From Planctomycetota bacterium (lineage in GTDB: Bacteria > Planctomycetota > UBA1135 > GCA-002686595): a stretch of DNA of 17,416 nt. Below are positions 7,287-14,679 of this stretch, piece after piece (position 1 is the first letter of the stretch; each line of letters opens with the position of its first letter). The notes below the pieces were generated by a model that worked only from the letters and a program-made list of their open reading frames with translations, was not told where the DNA came from and made no database searches. Location of the stretch: contig JAPKBY010000008.1 of NCBI GenBank assembly GCA_028823185.1, positions 1-17,416 on the forward strand, written 5' to 3'. The position numbers were made by a program, and so were the translations under genes.

Positions 7287-9658
7287 TCACGCTGAACGCT
7301 AGGGCTGCCCGCAGAGGGTCGACCATGATCCCGGTCCTCATCGTGCTCTCCTGCATGTCCATCTTGTCGTACGCCATGCTATCGGCAGCGCTCTCAGGGG
7401 CACGCCGCGTCAACCTGAACGCTGACGAATACCGACTTGAGAACGCCGTAGAGAGCGTCGCGAGCCTCGCTACTCAGAGCCTCTGGGGCAACTACCTCAC
7501 AGCTCGGGGAGGCTTCCCCGGCGACATCGAGTCTTTCAGGACCTACCTAGATTCGCTCGGCATCTTTGAAGCTGTCGCGGAGGGAGAGGACCCAGGGATA
7601 GTTTGGCCCCCTCCCCCCGGAGACTCCGACTGGAAGGACATCACACAGAGCGTCGGACTCCCGACCAACGGCGCAGGCAGCGCTCGCTTTGACAACGTGA
7701 AGGTCGACTCCGTAGAGGTCGCTCGCCATGACGTCGGCGACGGGACGAGCCTTCACCTCGTCGTCTCAGCCAGCACAACACGCGGCGAAGGGATCGCCAA
7801 CCCGGTCATTGATCGCGCGATCCAAGTCGTCTATTCGATCGAGCCCGCGCTCTTTGAAGGCTTCGACTACGGCATCCTCGCCAACAACGTCAACTGCATC
7901 TTCTGCCACACGGTCGTAGATTCGACTGAGCGCTTCTACAACATGGCGACGGCAGAAGGTGAGGGCTATGAGCGCGTTCGCTTAGGAACGCTCGAGAGCC
8001 TCATGGTTCGTGACAACTTCTTCAATCAGTCCGCATCATCAGGCATCACCGATGGATACTCGGACTCTTGGATCGGCGGCACCCTCTATGTTCGCGGGGT
8101 CGCGACAGATCACGCCGGAGCGCCGATCTCGGACTGGACCTCCTCCGGCGTAGGCTCGCACTTTGGCTCCTACGCCTTCGACGAGGACGGCTTCATCATC
8201 GAAGATCTATGGGGTGACCCCATCACGACCGCCTTCTCACCTGCAGGGACACCGCCTCAGCCAGGAGAGAACCTCTACCTCGACTATCCCGTCGCTATTG
8301 AGGACATGCCGGATGGCTCTCTGCCCACGAGCTTTCCTCCACCAATCCCTGATGATGGCGGAGGGAATGAGGACGGCGTCGGCAACAAGATCGTCGACGA
8401 GGAAGAGTTCGCCAAGATCGCTGAGAAGGCGGACGGAGCGATCACTGCTGGAACAGTGAACCTGACCTCAGCTGGCACCTCCATCGACACTTACGCCGAA
8501 TATCAGACCGCGATCACGACTGGAAACCAATCAGAGTTAGAGGCCGCTACTGTCGGCAACGTGATCCTCACAGGGACAACTCTCGATCCGATCGTGATCG
8601 ATGGCATGCTCGCCATCGATGGCGACCTCGTCATCAACGGCGTCATCAAGGGCGAAGGCTCGCTCTACGTCTCAGGGAACATCTATGTTCCGACTGACCT
8701 CGTCTACGCGGACGCCGTGACAGCTTCGGGGGCGCGTATCTTTGGCGTCGCCAGCGACGGGACACGAAACGCGCTGGGGCTCGCAGCAGGAGGGAACATC
8801 CTCATCGGTGATTACCTGCGCCCACAAGCCTTTGTCAGCCCAGCCCAGTACGACATCATCGATGGCCAGCAACCTCCTGCTGGGTCATCAAACTACGACC
8901 GCCGAAGAGCATGGAACTTCGCCTTAGCGGAGGCCTCGCTCTTCAACCGAGTCGAGTGGTCTCACACCCAAGCTCTCCTCCCGGGCTTTGGTGAAGACCC
9001 CACCGACTCCAGCACGTGGACCGCTCCTAACTCTGGGTACGACCCCGAGTACTACCCCCGCTACTATCAGTTTGGCGAGGGTGACGAGATCCCGATCTAC
9101 AACTTGGGCGGGCTCTACTTTGACGTGGCCTCAGGGACCTGGCGTGGTGGAACGGAGGTCCCTCTCAAATGGACGACGAACCTGCTGACCATCTGGGACC
9201 CGGATGACACCTCGAATCCCGAGCTCTACGACCCGGTCACAGGCGATCCTCGCGCAGCGATCTCAGCGCTAGAGCCAGCCTCAGGTTGGCTCTCCGGGCC
9301 CATGCAGAAGCAAGCCATCGAGGACTTCGAGGCAGCCCACGCCTACGACTCACCGCTTGAGATCGACGCCTTGCTCTACACGAACAACGCGATCTTCGGG
9401 ATCGCGCACAAGGGCGATCGAATGCGCGGACAGCTCCTCGTGAACGGCGCGCTCATCTGCGCAGATCTCGGCGTGCTCGCCCCCGGGAGGAAGTCCAACA
9501 GCGGATTCGGTGGACCCAACAATGTCCCTGGGTCGCCTTATCGGATCGGCCTCAGGCTCAACTATGACCGCCGCGTGAGGGGCATGATCGACATCGAGAA
9601 CCCAGAGAAGGTGCACATCAAGCGCGTCCTCTGGAATCCCCGCAACAGCTGGCTCTGA
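7283..9658 (+). CDS. Large PilX/GspK-like pilin-related protein with a CxxCH motif and beta-helix-like region
   Basis: This 791-residue protein starts with RG-STMIPVLIVLSCMSILSYAML, a prepilin-like leader (Gly12/Ser13) and hydrophobic helix that lacks Glu at mature +5 (Pro17 instead), as in GspK and PilX-type proteins. The helical stem covers about residues 40-70. FDYGILANNVNCIFCHT follows, and its C205-I-F-C208-H209 is a canonical c-type haem-binding motif. Residues about 436-510 are strand-rich and repetitive (VIDGMLAIDGDLVINGVIKG, then LYVSGNIYVP), like the beta-helix segments of bactofilin or DUF4900-type proteins. A Gly/Asp/Glu linker (355-375) precedes them. The other cysteines are C24 (helix) and C726. 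The ATG at 7283 overlaps the PilW-like stop by 4 bases (ATGA), with AGAGGTG just upstream. It is the last gene of the pilin operon and converges with trxB. It probably works at the pilus tip or in the periplasm. Haem binding is inferred from the motif alone, and the pair could instead bind metal or form a disulfide. Confidence 0.82.
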   Translation: MITLNARAARRGSTMIPVLIVLSCMSILSYAMLSAALSGARRVNLNADEYRLENAVESVASLATQSLWGNYLTARGGFPGDIESFRTYLDSLGIFEAVAEGEDPGIVWPPPPGDSDWKDITQSVGLPTNGAGSARFDNVKVDSVEVARHDVGDGTSLHLVVSASTTRGEGIANPVIDRAIQVVYSIEPALFEGFDYGILANNVNCIFCHTVVDSTERFYNMATAEGEGYERVRLGTLESLMVRDNFFNQSASSGITDGYSDSWIGGTLYVRGVATDHAGAPISDWTSSGVGSHFGSYAFDEDGFIIEDLWGDPITTAFSPAGTPPQPGENLYLDYPVAIEDMPDGSLPTSFPPPIPDDGGGNEDGVGNKIVDEEEFAKIAEKADGAITAGTVNLTSAGTSIDTYAEYQTAITTGNQSELEAATVGNVILTGTTLDPIVIDGMLAIDGDLVINGVIKGEGSLYVSGNIYVPTDLVYADAVTASGARIFGVASDGTRNALGLAAGGNILIGDYLRPQAFVSPAQYDIIDGQQPPAGSSNYDRRRAWNFALAEASLFNRVEWSHTQALLPGFGEDPTDSSTWTAPNSGYDPEYYPRYYQFGEGDEIPIYNLGGLYFDVASGTWRGGTEVPLKWTTNLLTIWDPDDTSNPELYDPVTGDPRAAISALEPASGWLSGPMQKQAIEDFEAAHAYDSPLEIDALLYTNNAIFGIAHKGDRMRGQLLVNGALICADLGVLAPGRKSNSGFGGPNNVPGSPYRIGLRLNYDRRVRGMIDIENPEKVHIKRVLWNPRNSWL

Positions 9659-9676
9659 GACTGATCTCCGCCTGAC

Positions 9677-10609
9677 TCAGTGCGCTTGGTTCTCTAACCA
9701 GCGCTCAGAGTCGATCGCCGCCATGCAGCCAGTCCCGGCCGCGGTCACAGCCTGGCGATAGATGTGATCCATGACATCTCCACAGGCGAAGACGCCCTCC
9801 ACCGAGGTGTTCGTTCCGTCATGAACGACGATATATCCGTTCTCGTCCATCTCGAGCTTGTCCTTAAAGATCTCAGAGTTGGGGGTGTGCCCGATCGCGA
9901 TGAAGACGCCGTCACACTCGACCTCCTCACGCTCACCGCTGCGCGGATCCTCTAAGACCGCGGCGCGAACCTTCCCATCATCTCCGGCCAAGATGTCGAC
10001 GAGCGCTCTGTTGAGCAGCCACTCGATCTTCTCATTCGCCTTGCAGCGATCGACCATGATCTTCGAAGCGCGGAACTCTTCGCGCCGGTGAACGATGCGA
10101 ACTCTGCGTCCGAAGCGAGTCAGATAGTGAGCCTCCTCCATCGCGCTGTCTCCGCCACCGACGACGAGGATCTCCTTGTCAGGGAAGAAGGCGCCATCAC
10201 ATGTCGCACAAGCTGAGACGCCTCGACCCATGAGGGCCTTCTCTGCCTCCAGGCCGATGAGGCGCGCGCTCGCGCCAGTCGAGACGATGACCGAGTGAGC
10301 CTGGAAGGTGTCAAAGTCGGTCTTGAGCGTGAAGGGGCGCGTCGAGAAGTCGACCTCATTGATCTGCTCGAAGCGAATCTCCGTCCCGAAGCGCTCAGCT
10401 TGCGTTCGGAATTGATCCATCATCTCAGGACCCATGATCCCCTCTGGATACCCAGGGTAATTTTCGACGTCCGTCGTGATCGTCAACTGCCCTCCTGGCT
10501 GAAGGCCTTGGAAGAGGAGCGGCTTCAGGTTGGCGCGCGCGGCGTAGATGGCAGCGGTGTAACCCGCGGGACCGGAGCCGATGATGATGACGTTTTGGAC
10601 TTCGCTCAT
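9677..10609 (-). CDS. trxB: Thioredoxin reductase (NADPH)
   Basis: This is a 310-residue low-molecular-weight thioredoxin reductase, the standard length. The FAD site is GSGPAG (11-16). The redox-active disulfide is C134-A-T-C137. The NADPH domain has GGGDSA (151-156), and HRREEFRASK (174-183) supplies the 2'-phosphate-binding basic residues. GVFACGDV (272-279) is the second FAD contact, and AAGTGCMAA closes the fold. It transfers electrons from NADPH through FAD to oxidised thioredoxin in the cytoplasm. It is a single-gene unit: it converges with the pilin operon (18 bases between stops) and diverges from the DUF2203 gene. No Shine-Dalgarno is visible before the ATG at 10607-10609, where an A/T-rich stretch precedes the start. 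No key residue is missing. No thioredoxin gene lies in the window. Confidence 0.96.
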   Translation of the reverse strand: MSEVQNVIIIGSGPAGYTAAIYAARANLKPLLFQGLQPGGQLTITTDVENYPGYPEGIMGPEMMDQFRTQAERFGTEIRFEQINEVDFSTRPFTLKTDFDTFQAHSVIVSTGASARLIGLEAEKALMGRGVSACATCDGAFFPDKEILVVGGGDSAMEEAHYLTRFGRRVRIVHRREEFRASKIMVDRCKANEKIEWLLNRALVDILAGDDGKVRAAVLEDPRSGEREEVECDGVFIAIGHTPNSEIFKDKLEMDENGYIVVHDGTNTSVEGVFACGDVMDHIYRQAVTAAGTGCMAAIDSERWLENQAH

Positions 10610-10734
10610 GAAAATAACTGGGTGCTTGTGGAGATCGCTCGCTGGAGCGCGTGACAGGAGATTCTAGTCACCCTTCTTCCCCGCTGCCATGCAGGAGACT
10701 GGACCTCTGCCTCCAGTCGGGTTCTACTCTCCAT
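10610..10734. promoter_or_regulatory. Divergent intergenic region between trxB and the DUF2203 gene
   Basis: This 125-base region should hold promoters for both directions, but I could not identify convincing boxes. It contains two inverted repeats: CGCTC with GAGCG (4-base loop) at 10636-10649, and a stronger 7-bp perfect pair GACTGGA/TCCAGTC with an 8-base loop at 10697-10718. The second lies 16 bases before the chosen ATG of the DUF2203 gene and would fold in its 5' leader RNA or act as an operator. Confidence 0.4.
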
Positions 10735-11157
10735 ATGACCGGCCCCCGCATCTATGAGCGCCACGAAGTGGATGAGCTCATCCTCAGCCTCGAAGAGATC
10801 TTATTGGACCTGGATAACCACCGAGCCCAGCTCCAGGAGCTCAAGATCAGGATCAACGCCCTAGAGATGATCTGGGGTGAAGACCTCAGGGAGAGCTCCT
10901 GCGCAGATCACCACGAGTTCAAGAGCCACATGGCTGAGATGGAGAAGATCCAGGGCTATTTCAAGAGCTGCGCGGACAAGATCGGCGAGCTCGGAGGGCA
11001 GGTGAAAGGCCTCAACCCACCACTGATTGACTTCTATGGCGTGCAAGATGGCCATCTAGTCTTCTGGTGCTGGACTCGTGGAGAGCGAGAGATCGGGCAC
11101 TGGCATCACATTGACGAAGGCTTCACAGACCGCCGAGAGATCGCTGAGCAGCCATGA
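10735..11157 (+). CDS. DUF2203 family protein
   Basis: This is a 140-residue cytoplasmic protein. The N-terminal half is helical and Leu/Glu-rich (about residues 10-85, VDELILSLEEILLDLDNHRA), and likely coils. The C-terminal third has the family hallmark: LNPPLIDFYG (93-102), GHLVFWCWTRGEREIGHWH (106-124) and EGFTDRREI (128-136). This is the pattern that defines DUF2203, whose biochemical role is unknown to me. ATG at 10735 is chosen because the family usually begins close to this point. The frame is open further upstream to a GTG at 10651, but that extension (Ser/Pro-rich with Cys) does not look like the family and overlaps an inverted repeat. The ribosome binding site is weak. The stop overlaps the next gene as ATGA, so the two are probably translated together. 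Confidence 0.85.
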   Translation: MTGPRIYERHEVDELILSLEEILLDLDNHRAQLQELKIRINALEMIWGEDLRESSCADHHEFKSHMAEMEKIQGYFKSCADKIGELGGQVKGLNPPLIDFYGVQDGHLVFWCWTRGEREIGHWHHIDEGFTDRREIAEQP

Positions 11158-12176
11158 GAGAGCGCCTCGCCCAACAATTGGAAGCTCTCGCAGATTCCAT
11201 TCGTATGGCGACACGCGAGCGCTTAGCTGCTGAGGAGTCCATCCGAGGGCTCTCGCCTGCCGCGAAGGTCGTCGGCGTCGGAATAGGTGACGTGACCTAT
11301 GGGATCGACCTCGAGAGCGAGATCGTCGTCTCACGTTGGTTTGAGGACCTGGCTCGAGAGGAGCCTATCTCTCTCTTGACGGAAGACACCGGCTGGAGGC
11401 ACGCCGGGCCAGCGAGCGGTGGCGGGTGGCGTGAGCTGAACGACTTCGACCACGGCGGTCCCCGCATCGCGATAGACCCGATCGACGGCACTCGGCCCCT
11501 CCTCGGTGACCTCCGCTCGGCATGGACCTCCATCGCCGCATGCCCCGCAGGTCCAGAGCAGCCGCTCTCTTCAGACGTCAGCTACGCTCTCCTCGGAGAG
11601 CTCCCGACCTCCACGACGGAGACATGGCGCTTGATCCGCGCGGAGTCCGGACGCGGCGCCACCATCGAACGACGCACATTCGCCGCGACGAGTGAGGCAT
11701 CGCGCCTCCCCTTAATCGCCGACGCTGATGACCGCGCAGATCACGGGGTCTTCTCCTTCTTCCGCTACTCCGTTCAGCAGCGCCCACTCCTCGCGCGCAT
11801 CGAGGTGGACTTCTTTGAGCGCATCGCTGCGGAAGAAGGCGCCGACCTGATGCACTGCTACGACGATCAATACACCTGCAATGTTGGGCAGATCGTCCAC
11901 TTATCCCTGGGCTCTTATCGAATGATCGCAGACCTGCGCGCGCACCTCAGCGGCGGTTTTAGCGCTCCTATCACGACCTCGAAGCCTTATGACCTCGCCG
12001 CTGCGCTGCTCGTTGGACGAGAGGCGGGCTGCGCGATGAGAGCCGCAGACGGAGCTGAGCTCTGCTTCCCCCTAGACGCGACGACACCCGTGAGCTTCAT
12101 CGGCTGGGCGAATCAAGCGACAGCAGAGCGCCTCAGCGGACACCTCAACGCCGCTCTCTCTGCCGTCCTTAACTGA
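11154..12176 (+). CDS. Inositol monophosphatase/FBPase-superfamily protein
   Basis: This is a 340-residue protein with the metal sites of the lithium-sensitive phosphatase fold: GDVTYGIDLESE (45-56), LLTEDTG (74-80) in the place of the usual GEE/GEES motif, DPIDGTR (108-114) with Asp108/Asp111, and a C-terminal KPYDLAAALLVGREAG (277-292) with Asp280, matching the WDxAAxxxxxxEAG signature. All expected acidic ligands are present, although GEE has become TED. Members dephosphorylate inositol phosphates, sugar phosphates, or the 3'-phosphate of PAP, using two or three Mg2+. The substrate cannot be told here. It is somewhat longer than typical bacterial members (about 260-270 residues), because of extra sequence around 85-100 and 140-250. 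The start overlaps the DUF2203 stop (ATGA). The end overlaps the convergent ABC permease by 8 bases. It is probably cytoplasmic. Confidence 0.85.
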   Translation: MRERLAQQLEALADSIRMATRERLAAEESIRGLSPAAKVVGVGIGDVTYGIDLESEIVVSRWFEDLAREEPISLLTEDTGWRHAGPASGGGWRELNDFDHGGPRIAIDPIDGTRPLLGDLRSAWTSIAACPAGPEQPLSSDVSYALLGELPTSTTETWRLIRAESGRGATIERRTFAATSEASRLPLIADADDRADHGVFSFFRYSVQQRPLLARIEVDFFERIAAEEGADLMHCYDDQYTCNVGQIVHLSLGSYRMIADLRAHLSGGFSAPITTSKPYDLAAALLVGREAGCAMRAADGAELCFPLDATTPVSFIGWANQATAERLSGHLNAALSAVLN

Positions 12177-13911
12177 CGGACTTAGAGACGTCGTAGTGAC
12201 TCAGAGCCAAGCCGCCTAAGCGGCTGAAAAGCGCTCCTGCGACTAAGATGCCAAAGAGGACGAGCCAAAAGCCTAAGTTCTCGACGAGCTCAGCGCCCAT
12301 CCCCATGAAATCCGTGAGGAGGCTCAAGAGAAAGAGCGTCCCAGCCAAGACCACACCGAAGCTGGTGAGGAGAATGACGCGTAAGAGCAGGAGCAAGATC
12401 GAGCGCCCCATGTGGTGCACCGCTCCATCTTGCCCAGGGATGAACTTCACAGGAAAGAAGAGAAAGACCGCGTTGTCGAGCGATACCCAGGCGTAGACAA
12501 AGGCCGGAATCAGCGCGAGAAACTTCAAGAGCACCGGCTCGTATACGCCGGTCAAGGCGAGACGAGAGAGCACACCAGCGAGCAAGAGCAGCGTCATGAT
12601 CAGCGCCTGCGGAAGCACCGTCGCGAAGAACAGGCGGCTCGCGGAGAGCGGCCAACTCTTGAGGCTCTCCATCCTCGTCAAGCTCGTACGGAAATCAAAG
12701 CGCATGCTCGTTCCGAGGTACATCGTCCCGAGCACAACGATGATCGCTGTACTGATCGCCATCTCCTTGTCGGGGGGACCGAGGTCTCCAGCTAGGTCCT
12801 TGTCGACCGTCAACATCACCAAGAAGCCGACGACGGCGAAGCAGAGCAGGAAGGTTCCGAGAGAGAAGCGCGTGACTCCCACGAGCTGTGCCCATGCGAT
12901 CGTCCCGATCTTTCCACGCCCAAAGACACGCGGGACACGACGCAGTCGGGCGTCTCCTCTCTTCAATCGGCCGAGCGCGCTGACCCCGCTGTGCCCCTTG
13001 CTGATAGCCCCGAGACGCTTCGCGAGGGCCTCAGAGGTCGCCATCGTGGCCTCTCGGATCTCACCGGCGCTCCGGGCACAGAGCTCGAAGACGAGGGCCA
13101 AGATGCCGACATCCACGGCGAGCCAGAGGAGAAAACCGGAGGCTGTCTTAGCGAGCACGAGCTCCGCGAAGGGCCGCGCCGGGGCCGCCAAGAGCCCCAC
13201 TAGAGGATTTGCTGCGAAGCTTCGGATGCGCTCTTGGATGTCCATATCCAAGCCAAACATCACCACATCCGACTGGACCATGAAGAAGATCATTCCTCCC
13301 CAAGCCAAGGCGCCGATCATGAAGCCAGCCCTGCCGAGTGACCTCCCTTGAAAGAACCTCCCCAACCAGAGGTTCGTGTTCCCTAAGGCCAAGCTAGCGG
13401 CGCGACTCAAGATCGTGATCGTAAAGAGAGCGAGGAGCAGGCCGAAGACGCCATAGCCAGGCTTCGGTAGCCGACCCCAGAACAGGGCGACGAACACCAT
13501 GCTCGAGACGACCGTCTTCCCCGCATCGACCAAGAGTCGATAGCGCACTAAATCAGCGGATGAGATCGGCGCAGACAGCAGCGCATGAACCTCCCCTTTC
13601 GGTAGATAGAGGCCCTTCGAATTGAACGCGCTGAAGAGGCTGAGCACAGCAAAAGCGGTCAAGAAACACTGCACGAGAAAGACCTGAAGGAGCGGGTCAA
13701 TCGCAGGCCCCATCAGACCCTTCAACTCTGCGCCGCCGTGACCAGTACTAAACATCAGCGCCCCCATCCACGAAGCGATGAGGCCGCCCCCGATGATTCC
13801 AAAGATGCACCCAGAGGGGGTCCGCATACGCCGGAATTGCTTTCGAAAGCCAGCGCGCCAGTGCAGGCGTGCTAACCCAAAGAGGGTGCTCAAGCTGTGA
13901 GTGCTCGCCAA
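12169..13911 (-). CDS. ABC exporter permease, putative ABC_export-type, about 12 membrane helices
   Basis: This is a 580-residue polytopic membrane protein. Hydrophobic segments are visible near residues 34-55, 73-96, 130-150, 150-175, 195-215, 248-275, 335-365, 380-400, 420-445, 460-485, 500-530 and 545-570, about twelve in all. They fall into two halves separated by a basic cytoplasmic loop (about 280-330, with KRLGAISKGH and RLRRVPRVFGRGK). A basic N-terminal amphipathic stretch (LHWRAGFRKQFRRMRT) precedes helix 1. It lies 8 bases after the stop of the ABC ATPase gene, so the two form one transporter. Size and topology fit the large 'putative ABC exporter' permeases rather than the roughly 250-residue ABC-2 type. 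The start is a TTG at 13909-13911 with GAGG about 7 bases upstream. No closer ATG keeps the basic N-terminus. The substrate is unknown. The 3' end overlaps the phosphatase gene. Confidence 0.82.
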   Translation of the reverse strand: MASTHSLSTLFGLARLHWRAGFRKQFRRMRTPSGCIFGIIGGGLIASWMGALMFSTGHGGAELKGLMGPAIDPLLQVFLVQCFLTAFAVLSLFSAFNSKGLYLPKGEVHALLSAPISSADLVRYRLLVDAGKTVVSSMVFVALFWGRLPKPGYGVFGLLLALFTITILSRAASLALGNTNLWLGRFFQGRSLGRAGFMIGALAWGGMIFFMVQSDVVMFGLDMDIQERIRSFAANPLVGLLAAPARPFAELVLAKTASGFLLWLAVDVGILALVFELCARSAGEIREATMATSEALAKRLGAISKGHSGVSALGRLKRGDARLRRVPRVFGRGKIGTIAWAQLVGVTRFSLGTFLLCFAVVGFLVMLTVDKDLAGDLGPPDKEMAISTAIIVVLGTMYLGTSMRFDFRTSLTRMESLKSWPLSASRLFFATVLPQALIMTLLLLAGVLSRLALTGVYEPVLLKFLALIPAFVYAWVSLDNAVFLFFPVKFIPGQDGAVHHMGRSILLLLLRVILLTSFGVVLAGTLFLLSLLTDFMGMGAELVENLGFWLVLFGILVAGALFSRLGGLALSHYDVSKSVS

Positions 13912-13919
13912 ATTAAGCC

Positions 13920-14672
13920 TCAGTCTTCAACGGGACGAGCGCCCGTCGCTGCGAGGAAGATCTCCTCTAAGCTCCCGCCGCTGTCCGCTAAATCACTCGC
14001 GCGCGCCTCCTCCAAGGTCCCCGTGAACACCGCCCGGCCAGCGTCGAGGATGAGGAGGCGATCGGCGAGCTCTTCGATGAGCTTCAGGAGGTGGGAGGAG
14101 AGGACGATGGCCGCGCCCTCGGCTGCCATCTGGAGGATCTCGGCCTTAGCCGCTCGAATACCGAGCGGGTCGAGCCCGCTCAGGGGCTCATCCATGAGGA
14201 GCACACGCGGCCGCGTGAGCCAGGCTTGGGCGAAGGCCAGCTTTTGCCGCATCCCCCTCGAGAGCTCTCCGCCTAAGGCGTCTGCTTTGGCGGTCAAGTC
14301 GAAGCGGGCGAGGAGCTCATGAGCGGTCTCACCCCAGTCTCCGATGCCATAGATCCCAGCTGTGAACTCAAGATGCTCCAAGACCGTCAGATTCTCATCC
14401 GGCTGCGGCTCATCGGGGACCCAAGCCAAGAGCGATTTCGCGCCGATCGGGTCCTCTACTAGGTCTCTACCCACGACCTGAATTTCACCGCTTTGAATCG
14501 GAAGAACACCCGCGATCGTCCGCAGGCTGGTCGTCTTCCCTGCCCCATTGGGGCCTACGAGCCCCAGGATCTCTCCTGGTTGCACCTCAAAAGAGAGCCC
14601 GTCTACGGCCTGAACTGTCCCGTATGCACGCGAGAGCCCGCTCACCTTCAGGAGAGAGGAGTTTGTCTCCAT
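13920..14672 (-). CDS. ABC transporter ATP-binding protein
   Basis: This is a 250-residue nucleotide-binding subunit. Numbered from ATG 14672, Walker A is GPNGAGKT (40-47), the signature is LSRGM (137-141), Walker B is VLLMDE (157-162), the D-loop is SGLD (165-168) and the switch His is H194 in SSHLL. The Q-loop Gln is replaced by an acidic variant (WVPDEP, 84-89), as is common in this exporter subgroup. It energises the permease that follows 8 bases downstream. ATG at 14672 is preferred because GAGAG lies 5-6 bases upstream, just behind the MmgE/PrpD stop. An in-frame ATG at 14687 overlaps that gene and has no ribosome binding site. Export of a lipid, glycan or peptide is possible, but the sequence does not tell. 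Confidence 0.95.
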   Translation of the reverse strand: METNSSLLKVSGLSRAYGTVQAVDGLSFEVQPGEILGLVGPNGAGKTTSLRTIAGVLPIQSGEIQVVGRDLVEDPIGAKSLLAWVPDEPQPDENLTVLEHLEFTAGIYGIGDWGETAHELLARFDLTAKADALGGELSRGMRQKLAFAQAWLTRPRVLLMDEPLSGLDPLGIRAAKAEILQMAAEGAAIVLSSHLLKLIEELADRLLILDAGRAVFTGTLEEARASDLADSGGSLEEIFLAATGARPVED

Positions 14673-14679
14673 AGGACTC

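Noticed and set aside
9655..9680. 5-bp inverted repeat CTGAG/CTCAG around the convergent stops of the large pilin gene and trxB
   Set aside because: Short stem with a 16-base loop. It is probably chance, or at most a weak bidirectional terminator.
10651..10734. GTG-initiated N-terminal extension of the DUF2203 protein
   Set aside because: The added 28 residues are Ser/Pro/Cys-rich, do not look like the family and cover a likely leader hairpin. ATG 10735 is preferred.
12596..13351. A 251-residue open frame on the plus strand
   Set aside because: It is antisense to the ABC permease coding region, is rich in Arg/Ser/Lys and has no family-like motif. It is a shadow of high GC codon use.
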